A stretch of DNA of 43,434 nucleotides, taken from assembly GCA_938003855.1 (NCBI GenBank), contig CALKXD010000025.1:1-43434 (forward strand), read 5' to 3'. Below are positions 25,046 through 33,130 of this stretch, in pieces. The notes beneath the pieces are model-generated. The model made no database searches. It had not been told where the DNA came from and saw only the letters and a program-made list of their open reading frames with translations. The translations under genes and the position numbers were made by a program. Each line of letters opens with the position of its first letter. Positions within the stretch are counted from its first letter, which is position 1. The stretch comes from an uncultured Granulosicoccaceae bacterium (lineage in GTDB: Bacteria > Pseudomonadota > Gammaproteobacteria > Granulosicoccales > Granulosicoccaceae).

Positions 25046-25260
25046 TGACTCCCAGTGACAATTTATGGTTGTGTTAGCTGCGGAAAGTGGCCATCAGGCA
25101 CGACACTGGAAACAACCGCACACTGACAAAGAAAAGCGCAGCAACGGCGAGGTAACCGCGCGACTGACATGGCCGTTGCAAAGCATGGCTGTTGATAGAT
25201 GCCTGTCCGGAAGCAAGAGTAGTGCAATGGTTCCTGCTTCGGGACGGGCACCGGTTTCAG
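25046..25260. other. No feature seen
   Basis: About 215 bases to the right of the YHYH remnant. No gene, hairpin or repeat recognised. Confidence 0.4.
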
Positions 25261-25428
25261 CTATCCTCGTATGTTGCGCGCTATGGTTTGCAGGGTTTGC
25301 AGCGCGGCCTGCATAGAACCGGATTTGGCGCTCAGCAAAGCGCTCTGCATGCCGACTTGCTGCTGTTGCTGCAGTAGCTGTTGCGCCTGATTAAAAAGGT
25401 TGCCTGCCTGTCCCGAAATACCATTCAT
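25261..25428 (-). CDS. 55-aa glutamine-rich amphipathic protein
   Basis: A small gene supported by a good ribosome site (AAGGAG, seven bases before the ATG at 25428). The product begins MNGISGQAGNLFNQ, has a core LLQQQQQVGMQSALLS and ends in LQTIARNIRG. The residues are small, Gln, Ala, Leu and Ser, so it forms amphipathic helices and has no signal peptide. It resembles no family known to me. It lies just downstream of the RTX-like gene (206 bases), on the same strand, and its start, with few residues and an Asn-Gly or Asn-Ile beginning, is like the RTX gene's. Partner or substrate-like role is inference. Confidence 0.65.
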   Translation of the reverse strand: MNGISGQAGNLFNQAQQLLQQQQQVGMQSALLSAKSGSMQAALQTLQTIARNIRG

Positions 25429-25633
25429 GACTAAACTCCTTTGACTGTTGTGATGGCCTGCCGTCAGATCTGCAACCCGACGGCTGACAGAGGGTACGGA
25501 CGTTGTTCCGCAATGCAGGGACAAAAAGGAATGTCGCGTGGCATTCTTGTTTACATCAGAGGAGGGCTTACTTTACTGCCTCAAAATTGATGTACCCTAC
25601 CTGGTATCCGGAACGGATCCTATGCTGGGTTAT

Positions 25634-26542
25634 CTACGCATTTTTTGCGTAGATTATATTCTCGATACCACGTAGCGTGATAGTCGACCCATCGTTGTGA
25701 GTTAACGTTTTAACTTGTCCGTTTTTGCTTGTGGTCACGGTGTAATCACAGGCATTTCCCGAAACAGTAACAGTGTCACTGCCTTTGCCGCCCTTCACGT
25801 CGGTGTTACCGGTAGCCCGTGTCAGGTCAATGCAATCATCGCCTTTGCCAGTCTTCACAGTGTTGCCGCGACCGTCAATGGACACATGGTCCGCACCCCG
25901 TCCCGTTGTGATATCGTTGCGATTGCCGGAGACATCAACACAGTCGCGGCCTTTACCGGTTTGAATGGTGTTGCCACGCCCGTTGATAGACAACTGATCA
26001 GCACCGCGACCGGTGTTGATATCGTTGCGATTGCCGGAGACATCAACACAGTCTCGGCCTTTGCCGGTTTGAATGGTGTTGCCACGCCCGTTGACTGACA
26101 ACTGATCGGCACCGCGACCGGTGTTGATATCGTTGCGATTGCCGGAGACATCAACACAGTCACGGCCTTTACCGGTTTGAATGGTGTTGCCACGCCCGGT
26201 GATAGACAACTGATCGGCACCGCGACCGGCGTTGATATCGTTGCGATTGCCAGAGACATCAACACCGTCACGGCCTTTGCCGGTTTGAATGGTGTTGCCG
26301 CGCCCGTTGACACACACTTGATCGGCGCCACGGCCGGTCTTTATATCGTTGCGGTTACCGAAGATATCAATTGCGTCGGTGCCCTTGCCGGTTTGGACAG
26401 TATCGCCATTACCGCATATGGCCACCAGTACCGCGCACCGGCCACCACTGCCGTAGTGTGACTGTGACTTGGATGAACTGCCTGTCTGAGCAGAGTGTTG
26501 CTGCAAAGCTGCCGTGGATGCTGCGCTTAATGAAATATTCAT
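25634..26542 (-). CDS. RTX-like protein built of 18-residue repeats
   Basis: 302 aa. About 11 consecutive 18-residue repeats, in pairs of GRGNTIQTGKGRDCVDVS and GNRNDINTGRGADQLSIN (108 bases per pair), fill residues 44-240. Each has the form xGxGxD of calcium-binding beta-rolls, but the first Gly of the canonical GGxGxD is replaced by Thr-Gly. A final TITLRGIENIIYAKNA is typical of RTX tail ends. It has no N-terminal signal peptide; its first 30 residues are Ser/Ala/Gln rich. A type I secretion signal at the C-terminus is likely but not provable. Repeated Cys in RDCVDVS is unusual for a secreted calcium protein. Ribosome site AGAGG before ATG 26542. Confidence 0.87.
   Translation of the reverse strand: MNISLSAASTAALQQHSAQTGSSSKSQSHYGSGGRCAVLVAICGNGDTVQTGKGTDAIDIFGNRNDIKTGRGADQVCVNGRGNTIQTGKGRDGVDVSGNRNDINAGRGADQLSITGRGNTIQTGKGRDCVDVSGNRNDINTGRGADQLSVNGRGNTIQTGKGRDCVDVSGNRNDINTGRGADQLSINGRGNTIQTGKGRDCVDVSGNRNDITTGRGADHVSIDGRGNTVKTGKGDDCIDLTRATGNTDVKGGKGSDTVTVSGNACDYTVTTSKNGQVKTLTHNDGSTITLRGIENIIYAKNA
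25875..26410 (-). repeat. In-gene tandem repeat, 108-bp unit
   Basis: About five head-to-tail copies of a 108-bp unit inside the RTX-like gene; the string GATATCGTTGCGATTGCCGG recurs at 25910 and 26018, exactly 108 apart, and further on. Units are nearly identical in the middle and diverge at the ends. Such DNA is prone to gain or loss of units, so the protein length may vary between strains. Confidence 0.9.
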
Positions 26543-27260
26543 GGAAGTAGCCTCTTTGTTGTTTAATCAAGCTTCATATTCTTCCTTGATAGTTGAGTTG
26601 CAACTGGGAATTAATTCCCAAATAATAAAGTGCCCTGAGACACGGCTTGATTATTGAGGGCGCGGTCACGTTTCGGGCGGCCTCGTCGCCCGGTTGTCAG
26701 CGATTCCCGATGGCGGGCGGTCATGGATAGATCACCGGTTTCCCGGCTTTAGTGAGACATCCGTCTGGTCTTGTCGGGCGTATCGATCGGGGTCTCTGCC
26801 GTGCAGCGTTGCGGGTGATTCCGCGATCTGTGTGAGTCGCCGTGCGACAGCAATCCAGTCAGGAGGAATCCTGCCTCGTGGCATTAGTCTTTTAAGCCGA
26901 CTGGCATTAAGCGGAGCATTCTGCCGGTATCTGCCAGTTGATGATTAAAATCGCCTTATGCATCAAGTAAGAAAGATCCGGTCTTCTCGCAGCGGTGTCC
27001 GGCGATGCTGAGTTCTATGGCAATGCGTTGTGACGACGACGGGGCGGCGTCCGGCCGTCTTGCAGCCTTTGCACCGGTGCTGCCAGCGGAAACACAGAAT
27101 GCGATGTAAAACATTTCTGGCTATTGGCTGGATATCGAACCATACTCGTCAGCGCTACACATGCACTTAAGCTGATTGGATGAGGCCTCAGGTAGCAAAC
27201 CCCCTTAGGTTGGTCCAGACTGGCCTTCGGTTCATGTCGTTACAAAAGGTGGAAGGTATT
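26543..27260. other. About 0.7 kb with no supported gene
   Basis: Holds the presumed promoters of the RTX-like gene (- strand, near 26560-26640, with an A/T-rich stretch AATTAATTCCCAAATAATAAAG) and of the small basic gene (+ strand). A 84-aa open frame at 26694-26948 is Ser/Arg/Cys rich and looks random. No transposase or RNA seen. Confidence 0.5.
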
Positions 27261-27377
27261 ATGAGTAAGGGACAGGACAGTAAAAAAAATGCCAAGAAGC
27301 AACCGCTGTTAACTGCGAAAGAAAAAAAAGCAGCCAAGGCCGCAAAAAAAACCAAAACTAAATTATTGGGTAGCTAG
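27261..27377 (+). CDS. Small basic lysine-rich protein, 38 aa, 3' end replaced by MITE
   Basis: MSKGQDSKKNAKKQPLLTAK then KEKKAAKAAKKTKTKLLGS: over a third lysine. ATG 27261 has GGTGGAAGG upstream. It looks like a widespread type of tiny Lys/Ala-rich protein, but I am not sure of its name. The last two codons and the stop (GGT-AGC-TAG) lie in the terminal repeat of the MITE at 27371, so the native C-terminus has been changed or cut by the insertion. Confidence 0.68.
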   Translation: MSKGQDSKKNAKKQPLLTAKEKKAAKAAKKTKTKLLGS

Positions 27378-27540
27378 TGCCCATCCGGAAACAGGGTGTC
27401 GCGAGGATCATTCAGGTGCGTGAGATTTTGCCTACCACAGGTAGGCGCTTAGTTGTTCTTAAGTAACTCCATGTGGTAGGCAAAAGATCGCGTGTCTGAG
27501 TGCTACGCAGTAGCGCTTGTTTCTGGATGGGCACTAGCTA
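27371..27540. mobile_element. MITE-like element, copy B
   Basis: Terminal repeats TAGCTAGTGCCCATCC on the left and GGATGGGCACTAGCTA on the right are perfect inverted repeats for 16 bases, and the match runs on with one change. Inside, TTTTGCCTACCACA (27426-27439) and TGTGGTAGGCAAAA (27472-27485) form a second, 14-bp perfect inverted repeat, so the single strand would fold into a long hairpin. No coding capacity for a transposase. Reversed relative to copy A with roughly 90% identity by eye. Confidence 0.88.
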
Positions 27541-27798
27541 AGCCGGTCAGGGCCTCGGCTCTGTTCCGCCGGTTTGTTGTTTGCTGACTTGCGGTGCCGC
27601 TGTGGTGTCTGACGAGCGGAGGCATTGTCGCTTGCGCAATGATATATAACTCTGCAGTAGCTGGTGTCAGCAGAAACCTGGAGGTGTGTGGCAGCCTTGT
27701 GATGCCTGGTGAATGATTCGGGCGAGTAGCGGGTGCTGCCAGGCTGTGATTGCTTAGTATCCGCAAATAGCCGCAGCGTATCGGCAGTAATAGATTCG
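27541..27798. other. No gene seen
   Basis: About 260 bases between the MITE and the end of the barrel gene. No reliable open frame or terminator is visible. Confidence 0.4.
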
Positions 27799-28926
27799 CT
27801 ACGGCGTAAACGCATAATTAGCATGCAATGAAAAATAAATAACATCGTTGCGAAAGCGGCTTGACGTGACCCGTGTATACAATACCGGCACAGCGTCTAG
27901 AAACCGGTGCTGATTGTATTCGAGCGATGCGCTCAGCGAAAAATTGTCAGTCGTTCTATGGGTGGCTTCCAACGCCAGCACATGGTTGTTTTCGTAAACG
28001 GTTCCGCCATTGGCCAGTATCCGACCATCCAGATCATCGCGCAGGTACTGTTGATAGTAGTATCCGATGTGACCGAGCCAGCGCTGTCTTCTTGTGCTGA
28101 AACCGCCGCCTACCCGATAGAACCAGGCATTGTTCTGCATGTCTTTCACTGGCGCTACGCCGAGTTCCCGGTTGATTGTCTCATCACTCGGATACTGACG
28201 GTTGAGCGTTTTTATAGTGCCGCATTCACCGATCTGGTTTATTTCGCCGCCATTGTCGCCGAAGTTGAATCCATAGTTGCAACCGGAATTATCGCGCACC
28301 TGCCCGGTGACACCATCGTGCCTGGAGGTGATGCGTCCCATGCCAGTAAAAAATGTCAGATGATTATGTGTTGACAGCTTACGCGTTTGTGAAATATTGG
28401 TTTGCCACTGCAGATCAGCGGGGCTGTGTATTCGCAGTGAGGTCAGCAGGTTGCTGCTTACTTGCGTATAGGAATTTTTATCCAGCGCCGAACTGCGGTT
28501 TGAGCTGACATTGAATTCGAGTGCTGTGCGGGTGCCGGCCTCAATCGCGGGTAGCTGGTACTGTGCGCCGATGCTGAACTTGTTAAAAGTGAAATTGTCG
28601 CGAAGCGAGACAAACTGTTGTAGTTGTGTTTTACCCTGAAGATACCACGACGGACTTGCCTGCCAGCCGAATGCCAGATTTTTACTCTGGTAGCGTGGTT
28701 GTTGTTTAGGGGTGGCGAATCCGCCACCGGGTAGATTTGGTGTGTAGTTAACCGTGTCGCCGACCGTGGAGTAACCGAGCCTTAACATCGCCTTGGATGC
28801 TGATGTTGTGGCTGGAATGCCAGGCCAGTTTGTCGCAAAAGCTGCGTGTGATAACACGCAGCTTCCGACGAGTAACGATAGTGTTAAACGATGCATATGC
28901 CTGTGTAAGTTTTTAATAAAGCGCAT
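27799..28926 (-). CDS. Outer-membrane beta-barrel protein with inserted 59-aa loop
   Basis: 375 aa from ATG 28926 with signal peptide (HRLTLSLLVGSCVLSHAAFA). The mature part has alternating amphipathic strands with aromatic ends (LRLGYSTVGDTVNY, WYLQGKTQLQQF, FSIGAQYQLPAIEAG, VIYFSLHANYAFTP) and no domain known to me. A GTG at 28938 could extend it by four residues. Around residue 203-262 it contains the 176-bp repeat as an in-frame stretch with two Cys (SGCNYG, GECGT), flanked by barrel-like strands, so it probably forms an extracellular loop. The neighbouring lipoprotein gene is 36 bases upstream, same strand; the two may be an operon. Confidence 0.85.
   Translation of the reverse strand: MRFIKNLHRHMHRLTLSLLVGSCVLSHAAFATNWPGIPATTSASKAMLRLGYSTVGDTVNYTPNLPGGGFATPKQQPRYQSKNLAFGWQASPSWYLQGKTQLQQFVSLRDNFTFNKFSIGAQYQLPAIEAGTRTALEFNVSSNRSSALDKNSYTQVSSNLLTSLRIHSPADLQWQTNISQTRKLSTHNHLTFFTGMGRITSRHDGVTGQVRDNSGCNYGFNFGDNGGEINQIGECGTIKTLNRQYPSDETINRELGVAPVKDMQNNAWFYRVGGGFSTRRQRWLGHIGYYYQQYLRDDLDGRILANGGTVYENNHVLALEATHRTTDNFSLSASLEYNQHRFLDAVPVLYTRVTSSRFRNDVIYFSLHANYAFTP
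28145..28320. repeat. 176-bp dispersed repeat, copy 2 (inside barrel gene)
   Basis: Matches 24315-24490 on the same strand with about 14 differences and no gaps. In this copy the - strand frame is open and belongs to the barrel protein. About half of the differences fall in third codon positions of the - strand frame, a weak sign that the peptide has been under selection at some time. Confidence 0.88.
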
Positions 28927-28961
28927 ATACGAGCCCACTACCCAAAGTGATTCTACTGACT

Positions 28962-30455
28962 CTAGCGAGTAGTAAAATATCCCTGCAGGCCATTGCCTGT
29001 GATGCTTTCATTAGCGGTGGTGATGGTATACTGTGTCGCGCTTGTTTCGACATCGGTCCCTGAGTTAACGCCAAAGGTGATACCGTTGATGATCAGCGTC
29101 AGGCGGTAGTTGCCGCTTTCCCGGGTAAAGTTGTAGTAGCCCTGATCAGTGAGATCGTCTTCCAGTTTGGCGATAGAAAATTCAAAGTTGCCGTCTTCGT
29201 TAGTGGCAAAGTAATCCTGCGCCGCATCTGTGGTGACATTGGTGATCACGCCAAACTGATCTACCGCTCTGGCATGAATAATAGTTCCTGTGGGTACAGT
29301 CACTTTTATACTTTTGCTGTCACCGGCTTTCATGGTCAGCTTGGCGCCTGACATGGTAACCGACATCTTGCGGTTATCGAGCGGCATCATCGATTGAAAC
29401 TCAAGTGCCACATTGACAGTTTCATTGTCGAGCGTTTTTTTAATTTTAAAGCCATTGGTGGCAAACTCGACCCATTGTGCGTTGAAGCTGCTGTCGACAA
29501 GATAGCCTGACGGAAACAGTGTCGAGTTCTGGAAGTCATTTAAGCTGAAGTGATTTGCGTAGTAGTTATAATTGGCAAATTGTGAATCATAGGCTTCCTG
29601 TTGCTGGTAGTTGGCACTTTTAAAACGTACCAGCGGTGCGGTTCTATCGATAGCGAAAGCGTGATTTGACGTCGCATTGCCGACGTCAACCGCAATGTCA
29701 ATCTGACCGATATTGGCCGATTTCTCAATGGCAGAATTAATCAGCTGAAGTTCTTTCGCAGCATCGATCTGGCGCTGTGATGATAGTGCCAGGTCTGGTG
29801 CCGCTACAACCAGCTGTTCGTTCAGAGCGCTGACAATAGTGGCCGTATCGTTGGTGAGATCAAATGGCGTCTGGGTGGCAAGCACTTGTGATAGCTGCTC
29901 AGTGACTGACGCGTAATCCTCAACGCTGTCAGAGAAATTACTGATCAGCTGATTGATTTGCGCGTTAACTTTAGCGATCTCCAGATTCTCAGCCGGATTG
30001 GTGGCGAGATCGAGATTGGGGATATTCAGTGAAACAGCAAGGTTGGCCACAGCCGCTTCATAGTTCGATGCATCAAAGCTGCCGTTGGTACTGGCCATGC
30101 TGGTGGCGATTGTCGACAGTGGTGTGACATACGGAGAGCCGCCGGGGGCTTTCAGCTCACCGTCGAAAGGTGTGCCACCGCTGGTGGCCGTTTCATCAAA
30201 GCCGACGTCCGAGCCGCCACGTACGCTGACAATATTGGTGTCTTCGGGGCATTCGAACATTCCTGCCGCTTCGGTCTGACCATTGCTGACGCCGTCGCAA
30301 TAGACGTTGCCGCCAACGATGTAGCCGTCAATTGCCTGACCGGTTTGCTTGTTGAGGCCTTCGATGGCCGATGAACTATTGCCACAGCCGACCAGACCCG
30401 CCAGGCTGAGCCCGATGACGGCGGCCAGTGTTTGCTTTATCGTAGTTTTTTCCAT
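28962..30455 (-). CDS. Large lipoprotein of unknown function
   Basis: 497 aa from ATG 30455; a longer frame up to 30566 adds 37 residues without a site, while AGGGA lies seven bases before this ATG. The lipobox is LAGLVGCGN near residue 23. Following it, AIDGYIVGGNVYCDGVSNG and GSPYVTPLSTIATSM follow a pattern that I know from gammaproteobacterial surface lipoproteins with a carbohydrate-like or carboxypeptidase-regulatory-type first domain (dGy.xgAxV, then tP(L/I)T). The rest is beta-rich with no family recognised. Probably outer-membrane or cell-surface, upstream of the barrel gene in the same direction. Confidence 0.82.
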   Translation of the reverse strand: MEKTTIKQTLAAVIGLSLAGLVGCGNSSSAIEGLNKQTGQAIDGYIVGGNVYCDGVSNGQTEAAGMFECPEDTNIVSVRGGSDVGFDETATSGGTPFDGELKAPGGSPYVTPLSTIATSMASTNGSFDASNYEAAVANLAVSLNIPNLDLATNPAENLEIAKVNAQINQLISNFSDSVEDYASVTEQLSQVLATQTPFDLTNDTATIVSALNEQLVVAAPDLALSSQRQIDAAKELQLINSAIEKSANIGQIDIAVDVGNATSNHAFAIDRTAPLVRFKSANYQQQEAYDSQFANYNYYANHFSLNDFQNSTLFPSGYLVDSSFNAQWVEFATNGFKIKKTLDNETVNVALEFQSMMPLDNRKMSVTMSGAKLTMKAGDSKSIKVTVPTGTIIHARAVDQFGVITNVTTDAAQDYFATNEDGNFEFSIAKLEDDLTDQGYYNFTRESGNYRLTLIINGITFGVNSGTDVETSATQYTITTANESITGNGLQGYFTTR

Positions 30456-30951
30456 AGTGCTATCCCTGTTGTTAGTAAAACCGCAGTGTGCCGCTCTTGT
30501 CCTATGTGCTGCTGTGCGTAGGTATCCGGCGATGTTCCGTTGGATGGTAAAAGCGGCATTGGTCACCAGCAGGCGACCCGGTCGATTGCCTGAAGCAATC
30601 CGGTGCGAGTGTTTTTTTCCCTGGTGTTATAACGGTTCGTGCTACAGCGGATCATCGATGGATAAATAATCGGCCTGTCACGCCCCATGCCTGCTGTGTA
30701 GCAAGCAACGGGCCTTACGTTGCACAGGCTACAACCGGCACTCAGACATAGGTTGCTGTCGTCGGCGCGTAGTGCGTGCTATAGCAAGTGTTAGCCGGGG
30801 CCGCTGATGTTCATTGCTATACGGTCAGTGTTCTGCCATCAAACAGATCAGCTGCAGGACTTGCCGGTCCGGGAGGCGAGGCAATCTATCGATTTTTAGT
30901 GAGTCGGGCTGGCGCGGGTATATTTCGGTGCGGCGTTTTAGGCGATAGGTA
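30456..30951. other. About 0.5 kb with no supported gene
   Basis: Intergenic, between the lipoprotein gene start and the end of the phosphoesterase gene, both on - strand. No convincing promoter or hairpin picked out by eye. The open frames 30349-30669 and 30788-31105 (+) are shadows of the genes on either side. Confidence 0.4.
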
Positions 30952-31992
30952 TCAGTCGGGGGATAGATCGATTACGGTCATTTCACAGCGAGTGCCAAGA
31001 CGCATGGTCGGGCCCCAGGTGCCGGTGCCCGGCGAGACGTACAGATGGCTGTTGTTATGCCGGAAATACCCGGCCACCTGCGCGAACTGGAATCTGACCA
31101 GATAGCCGAACGGCCAGATTTGTCCGCCGTGGGTGTGACCGGCGAGCATCAGATCGATGCCGTGCTCGCAGGCGGATTGCCAGCCGTCCGGTTTGTGGTA
31201 CAGCAGTATCTGGAAACGCGTTGAATCTGTGGCGAGTGCCGGTAACTGCCGGCTGACTTGTGTTCGGTCGTCGGCATCATCTATGCCGATGATGGTCAGT
31301 GCATCATGCTGCAGGCTGCGGTCACGTAGAATGTTAACGCGGTTGTGTTCAATCGATTGGATGGCGGCGGGTAGATCGACATAGCGTTCGTGATTGCCAA
31401 TACACATATAGACCGGGCAGTTGAAGTCAGCCAGTGGTTGCAAGGTGTGTTTGTCGACCTGGCTTGAATCGAGAAGGTCGCCGGTAATAAATACCGCTTC
31501 GGGCTGGTGGGTTTTAGCCTGCTGCACGGCTTTGTGAATGAATTGCCGATTGCGGCTACCGGCGTGAATATCACTCAATTGTACAAAGCGATAGCGGCGG
31601 TCCAGCTTCGGGCTTTTGATGCTGAGGTTTTTATTGTGGATAGAGGTGGCGGCAATGCCACCGGTGATACAGAGCGCTATCCAGACCACCAGTGCAATAA
31701 CGCCAACCGTCGTCGCTGGCAGGAGCCAGAGCAATGGGCTGCAGAAAACCACCACCGAGAATAAAATGGTAGCCACACCGATCCACTGTACCGCCGGCCA
31801 CTTATATACTGTGCTTGCCAACTGTACGGAGTGCCACATCCAGAGCGTGACGGGAGGTGCCGCAATCAGGCTATAGATCAGTGCCGCAAAGGTGCTGCTG
31901 TCCAGCAACCAGGACAGTAAAACGGAAATTGGCATGCAGGCGATCAGCCAGATGATGCATCCGGCGATTGCGAGAAATCGAATTGAGCGCAT
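30952..31992 (-). CDS. Membrane-anchored metallophosphoesterase
   Basis: 346 aa. The N-terminal 120 residues make about four hydrophobic helices; the rest is a calcineurin-like phosphoesterase of the YkuE/YaeI type. Metal ligands follow the motif order: LSDIHAG, VFITGDLLDSS, CIGNHERY, and AGHTHGGQIWPFG. Members of this group hydrolyse lipid or UDP-linked phosphates at the membrane. The end GTRCEMTVIDLSPD is normal. Stand-alone on the - strand, the next gene (32087-32935) is 94 bases upstream, so weak coupling is possible. Confidence 0.92.
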   Translation of the reverse strand: MRSIRFLAIAGCIIWLIACMPISVLLSWLLDSSTFAALIYSLIAAPPVTLWMWHSVQLASTVYKWPAVQWIGVATILFSVVVFCSPLLWLLPATTVGVIALVVWIALCITGGIAATSIHNKNLSIKSPKLDRRYRFVQLSDIHAGSRNRQFIHKAVQQAKTHQPEAVFITGDLLDSSQVDKHTLQPLADFNCPVYMCIGNHERYVDLPAAIQSIEHNRVNILRDRSLQHDALTIIGIDDADDRTQVSRQLPALATDSTRFQILLYHKPDGWQSACEHGIDLMLAGHTHGGQIWPFGYLVRFQFAQVAGYFRHNNSHLYVSPGTGTWGPTMRLGTRCEMTVIDLSPD

Positions 31993-32086
31993 AGTAACCG
32001 CGAGTCGGCAGCAGGGCAGTTGATTGTATCAGTGCGGTGATTTAAGTGCTGATGTGATGAATACCAAGTACGGTGTCTATTGCCGT

Positions 32087-32935
32087 CTAGCGTGCGTGCG
32101 GGTGCCTGGCAGAGTTGCGTTTTGATCGCAGGTGTAGTTGTCGTCGACGAATAAGCAATAATATAGCGACCAGCAGCGTCGGGTACTCCAGAGTGCCTGT
32201 GCCGGAGAAGTTGAGGCTGACAGTGGTATCGATACTCCAGTCATCATCGTAGTATCTGCTTTCAAACGGCAGGCCATGAAAGTGGCTGGAGTGTTCGGGG
32301 CCGTAGTGGCTCAGCAGCGCATGGCTGCTGGAATCGTATATTTCGATGTGATGATCGTAGTATCCATTCGGGTAGCCGGAGTCGAGTACGGCATCAATGA
32401 TGTAGTAGTCGTTACTGTCACTGCCGTAGATCGAAAAATCTCCTGTGACTGCGTACTCGTGCCAGGTGCCGCCGTTGTGACTTAGATACAGTACTGCATA
32501 GACTGACGAGAGACTGAAATACGTATCGACATCGAGCGTGAGTCTGAAGCCCGAATAATGACCGTCGTTGTCATAGTCGTAATTCAGGCTGAGTATCGCC
32601 TCGCGTACCCAGTAGTTGTCGTTGTGGCTGGCAATCCCCCGGTCTTTTGTCGGTCTGTCACTTTGTACTGCGGTGCCTGCCTCGCTTTGCAATGACGGGT
32701 AGTTGTGTGTGGTGGCCACGCCGTTCTCGGTAATCGTGGTACTGCGCGGCGCTGTGACTTGCAGGGTATCGGCTAGCGCCGGGGCGCTGCCGGGTCCTGT
32801 CGCCAGAGTAACTACCAGAGCCAGGGCGTTAAAAAAACCGGGCGACCGGAATCGCGTCCGCTGCGTGAGTGGCCGGCAGACTGTATTTGTTTGATGAAGG
32901 TTATTGCCCGGTGAGCAGGTAGATTGCTTAGCCAT
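32087..32935 (-). CDS. Choice-of-anchor H family surface protein
   Basis: 282 aa. A late hydrophobic signal (ALVVTLATGPGSAPALA) is followed by a beta-sandwich region with the family's pattern: WVREAILSLNYDYDNDGHYSGFRLTLDVDT, then VYAVLYLSHNGGTW, then DSGYPNGYYDHHIEIYD and LPFES. The C-terminus is a short anchor (SGTGTLEYPTLLVAILLLIRRR), a Gly-rich spacer, hydrophobic helix and basic end of the exosortase/sorting type. It therefore goes to the cell envelope and probably is anchored there. Function unknown. The Cys-rich and basic first 30 residues may include a too-early start; ATG 32935 is the only good one. Confidence 0.88.
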   Translation of the reverse strand: MAKQSTCSPGNNLHQTNTVCRPLTQRTRFRSPGFFNALALVVTLATGPGSAPALADTLQVTAPRSTTITENGVATTHNYPSLQSEAGTAVQSDRPTKDRGIASHNDNYWVREAILSLNYDYDNDGHYSGFRLTLDVDTYFSLSSVYAVLYLSHNGGTWHEYAVTGDFSIYGSDSNDYYIIDAVLDSGYPNGYYDHHIEIYDSSSHALLSHYGPEHSSHFHGLPFESRYYDDDWSIDTTVSLNFSGTGTLEYPTLLVAILLLIRRRQLHLRSKRNSARHPHAR

Positions 32936-33130
32936 GGTTATCCCGTGCGTGTCTTTGAGCGTGGGATTAATAAGGCCACAGTTGCGCTGAATCTATTCTG
33001 AACTCTGCATCACTCTGACCGCTTGCACGGCGGCTTGCTGCTGTTGGCAGCGGGAGGCGGCGCAAAAGCGTGCCGATTGTGCGGTGTGTCGTGTGCCCGG
33101 CCCGGCGGGATACCGGGCAGTGGGGGAGGC

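Noticed and set aside
25875-26410. Regular repeats that might be a CRISPR array
   Set aside because: The unit is 108 bp in a coding frame, and the repeats have no unique spacers. It is an in-gene tandem repeat.
26694-26948. 84-aa open frame
   Set aside because: Random-looking Ser/Arg/Cys-rich composition, no domain and no ribosome site.
27534-27845. 103-aa - strand frame next to the MITE
   Set aside because: No domain, no ribosome site, and it overlaps the end of the barrel gene.
27907-28374. 155-aa + strand frame across the 176-bp repeat
   Set aside because: It lies opposite the barrel gene, which has a signal peptide and barrel pattern, and its other copy has a stop in the same frame.
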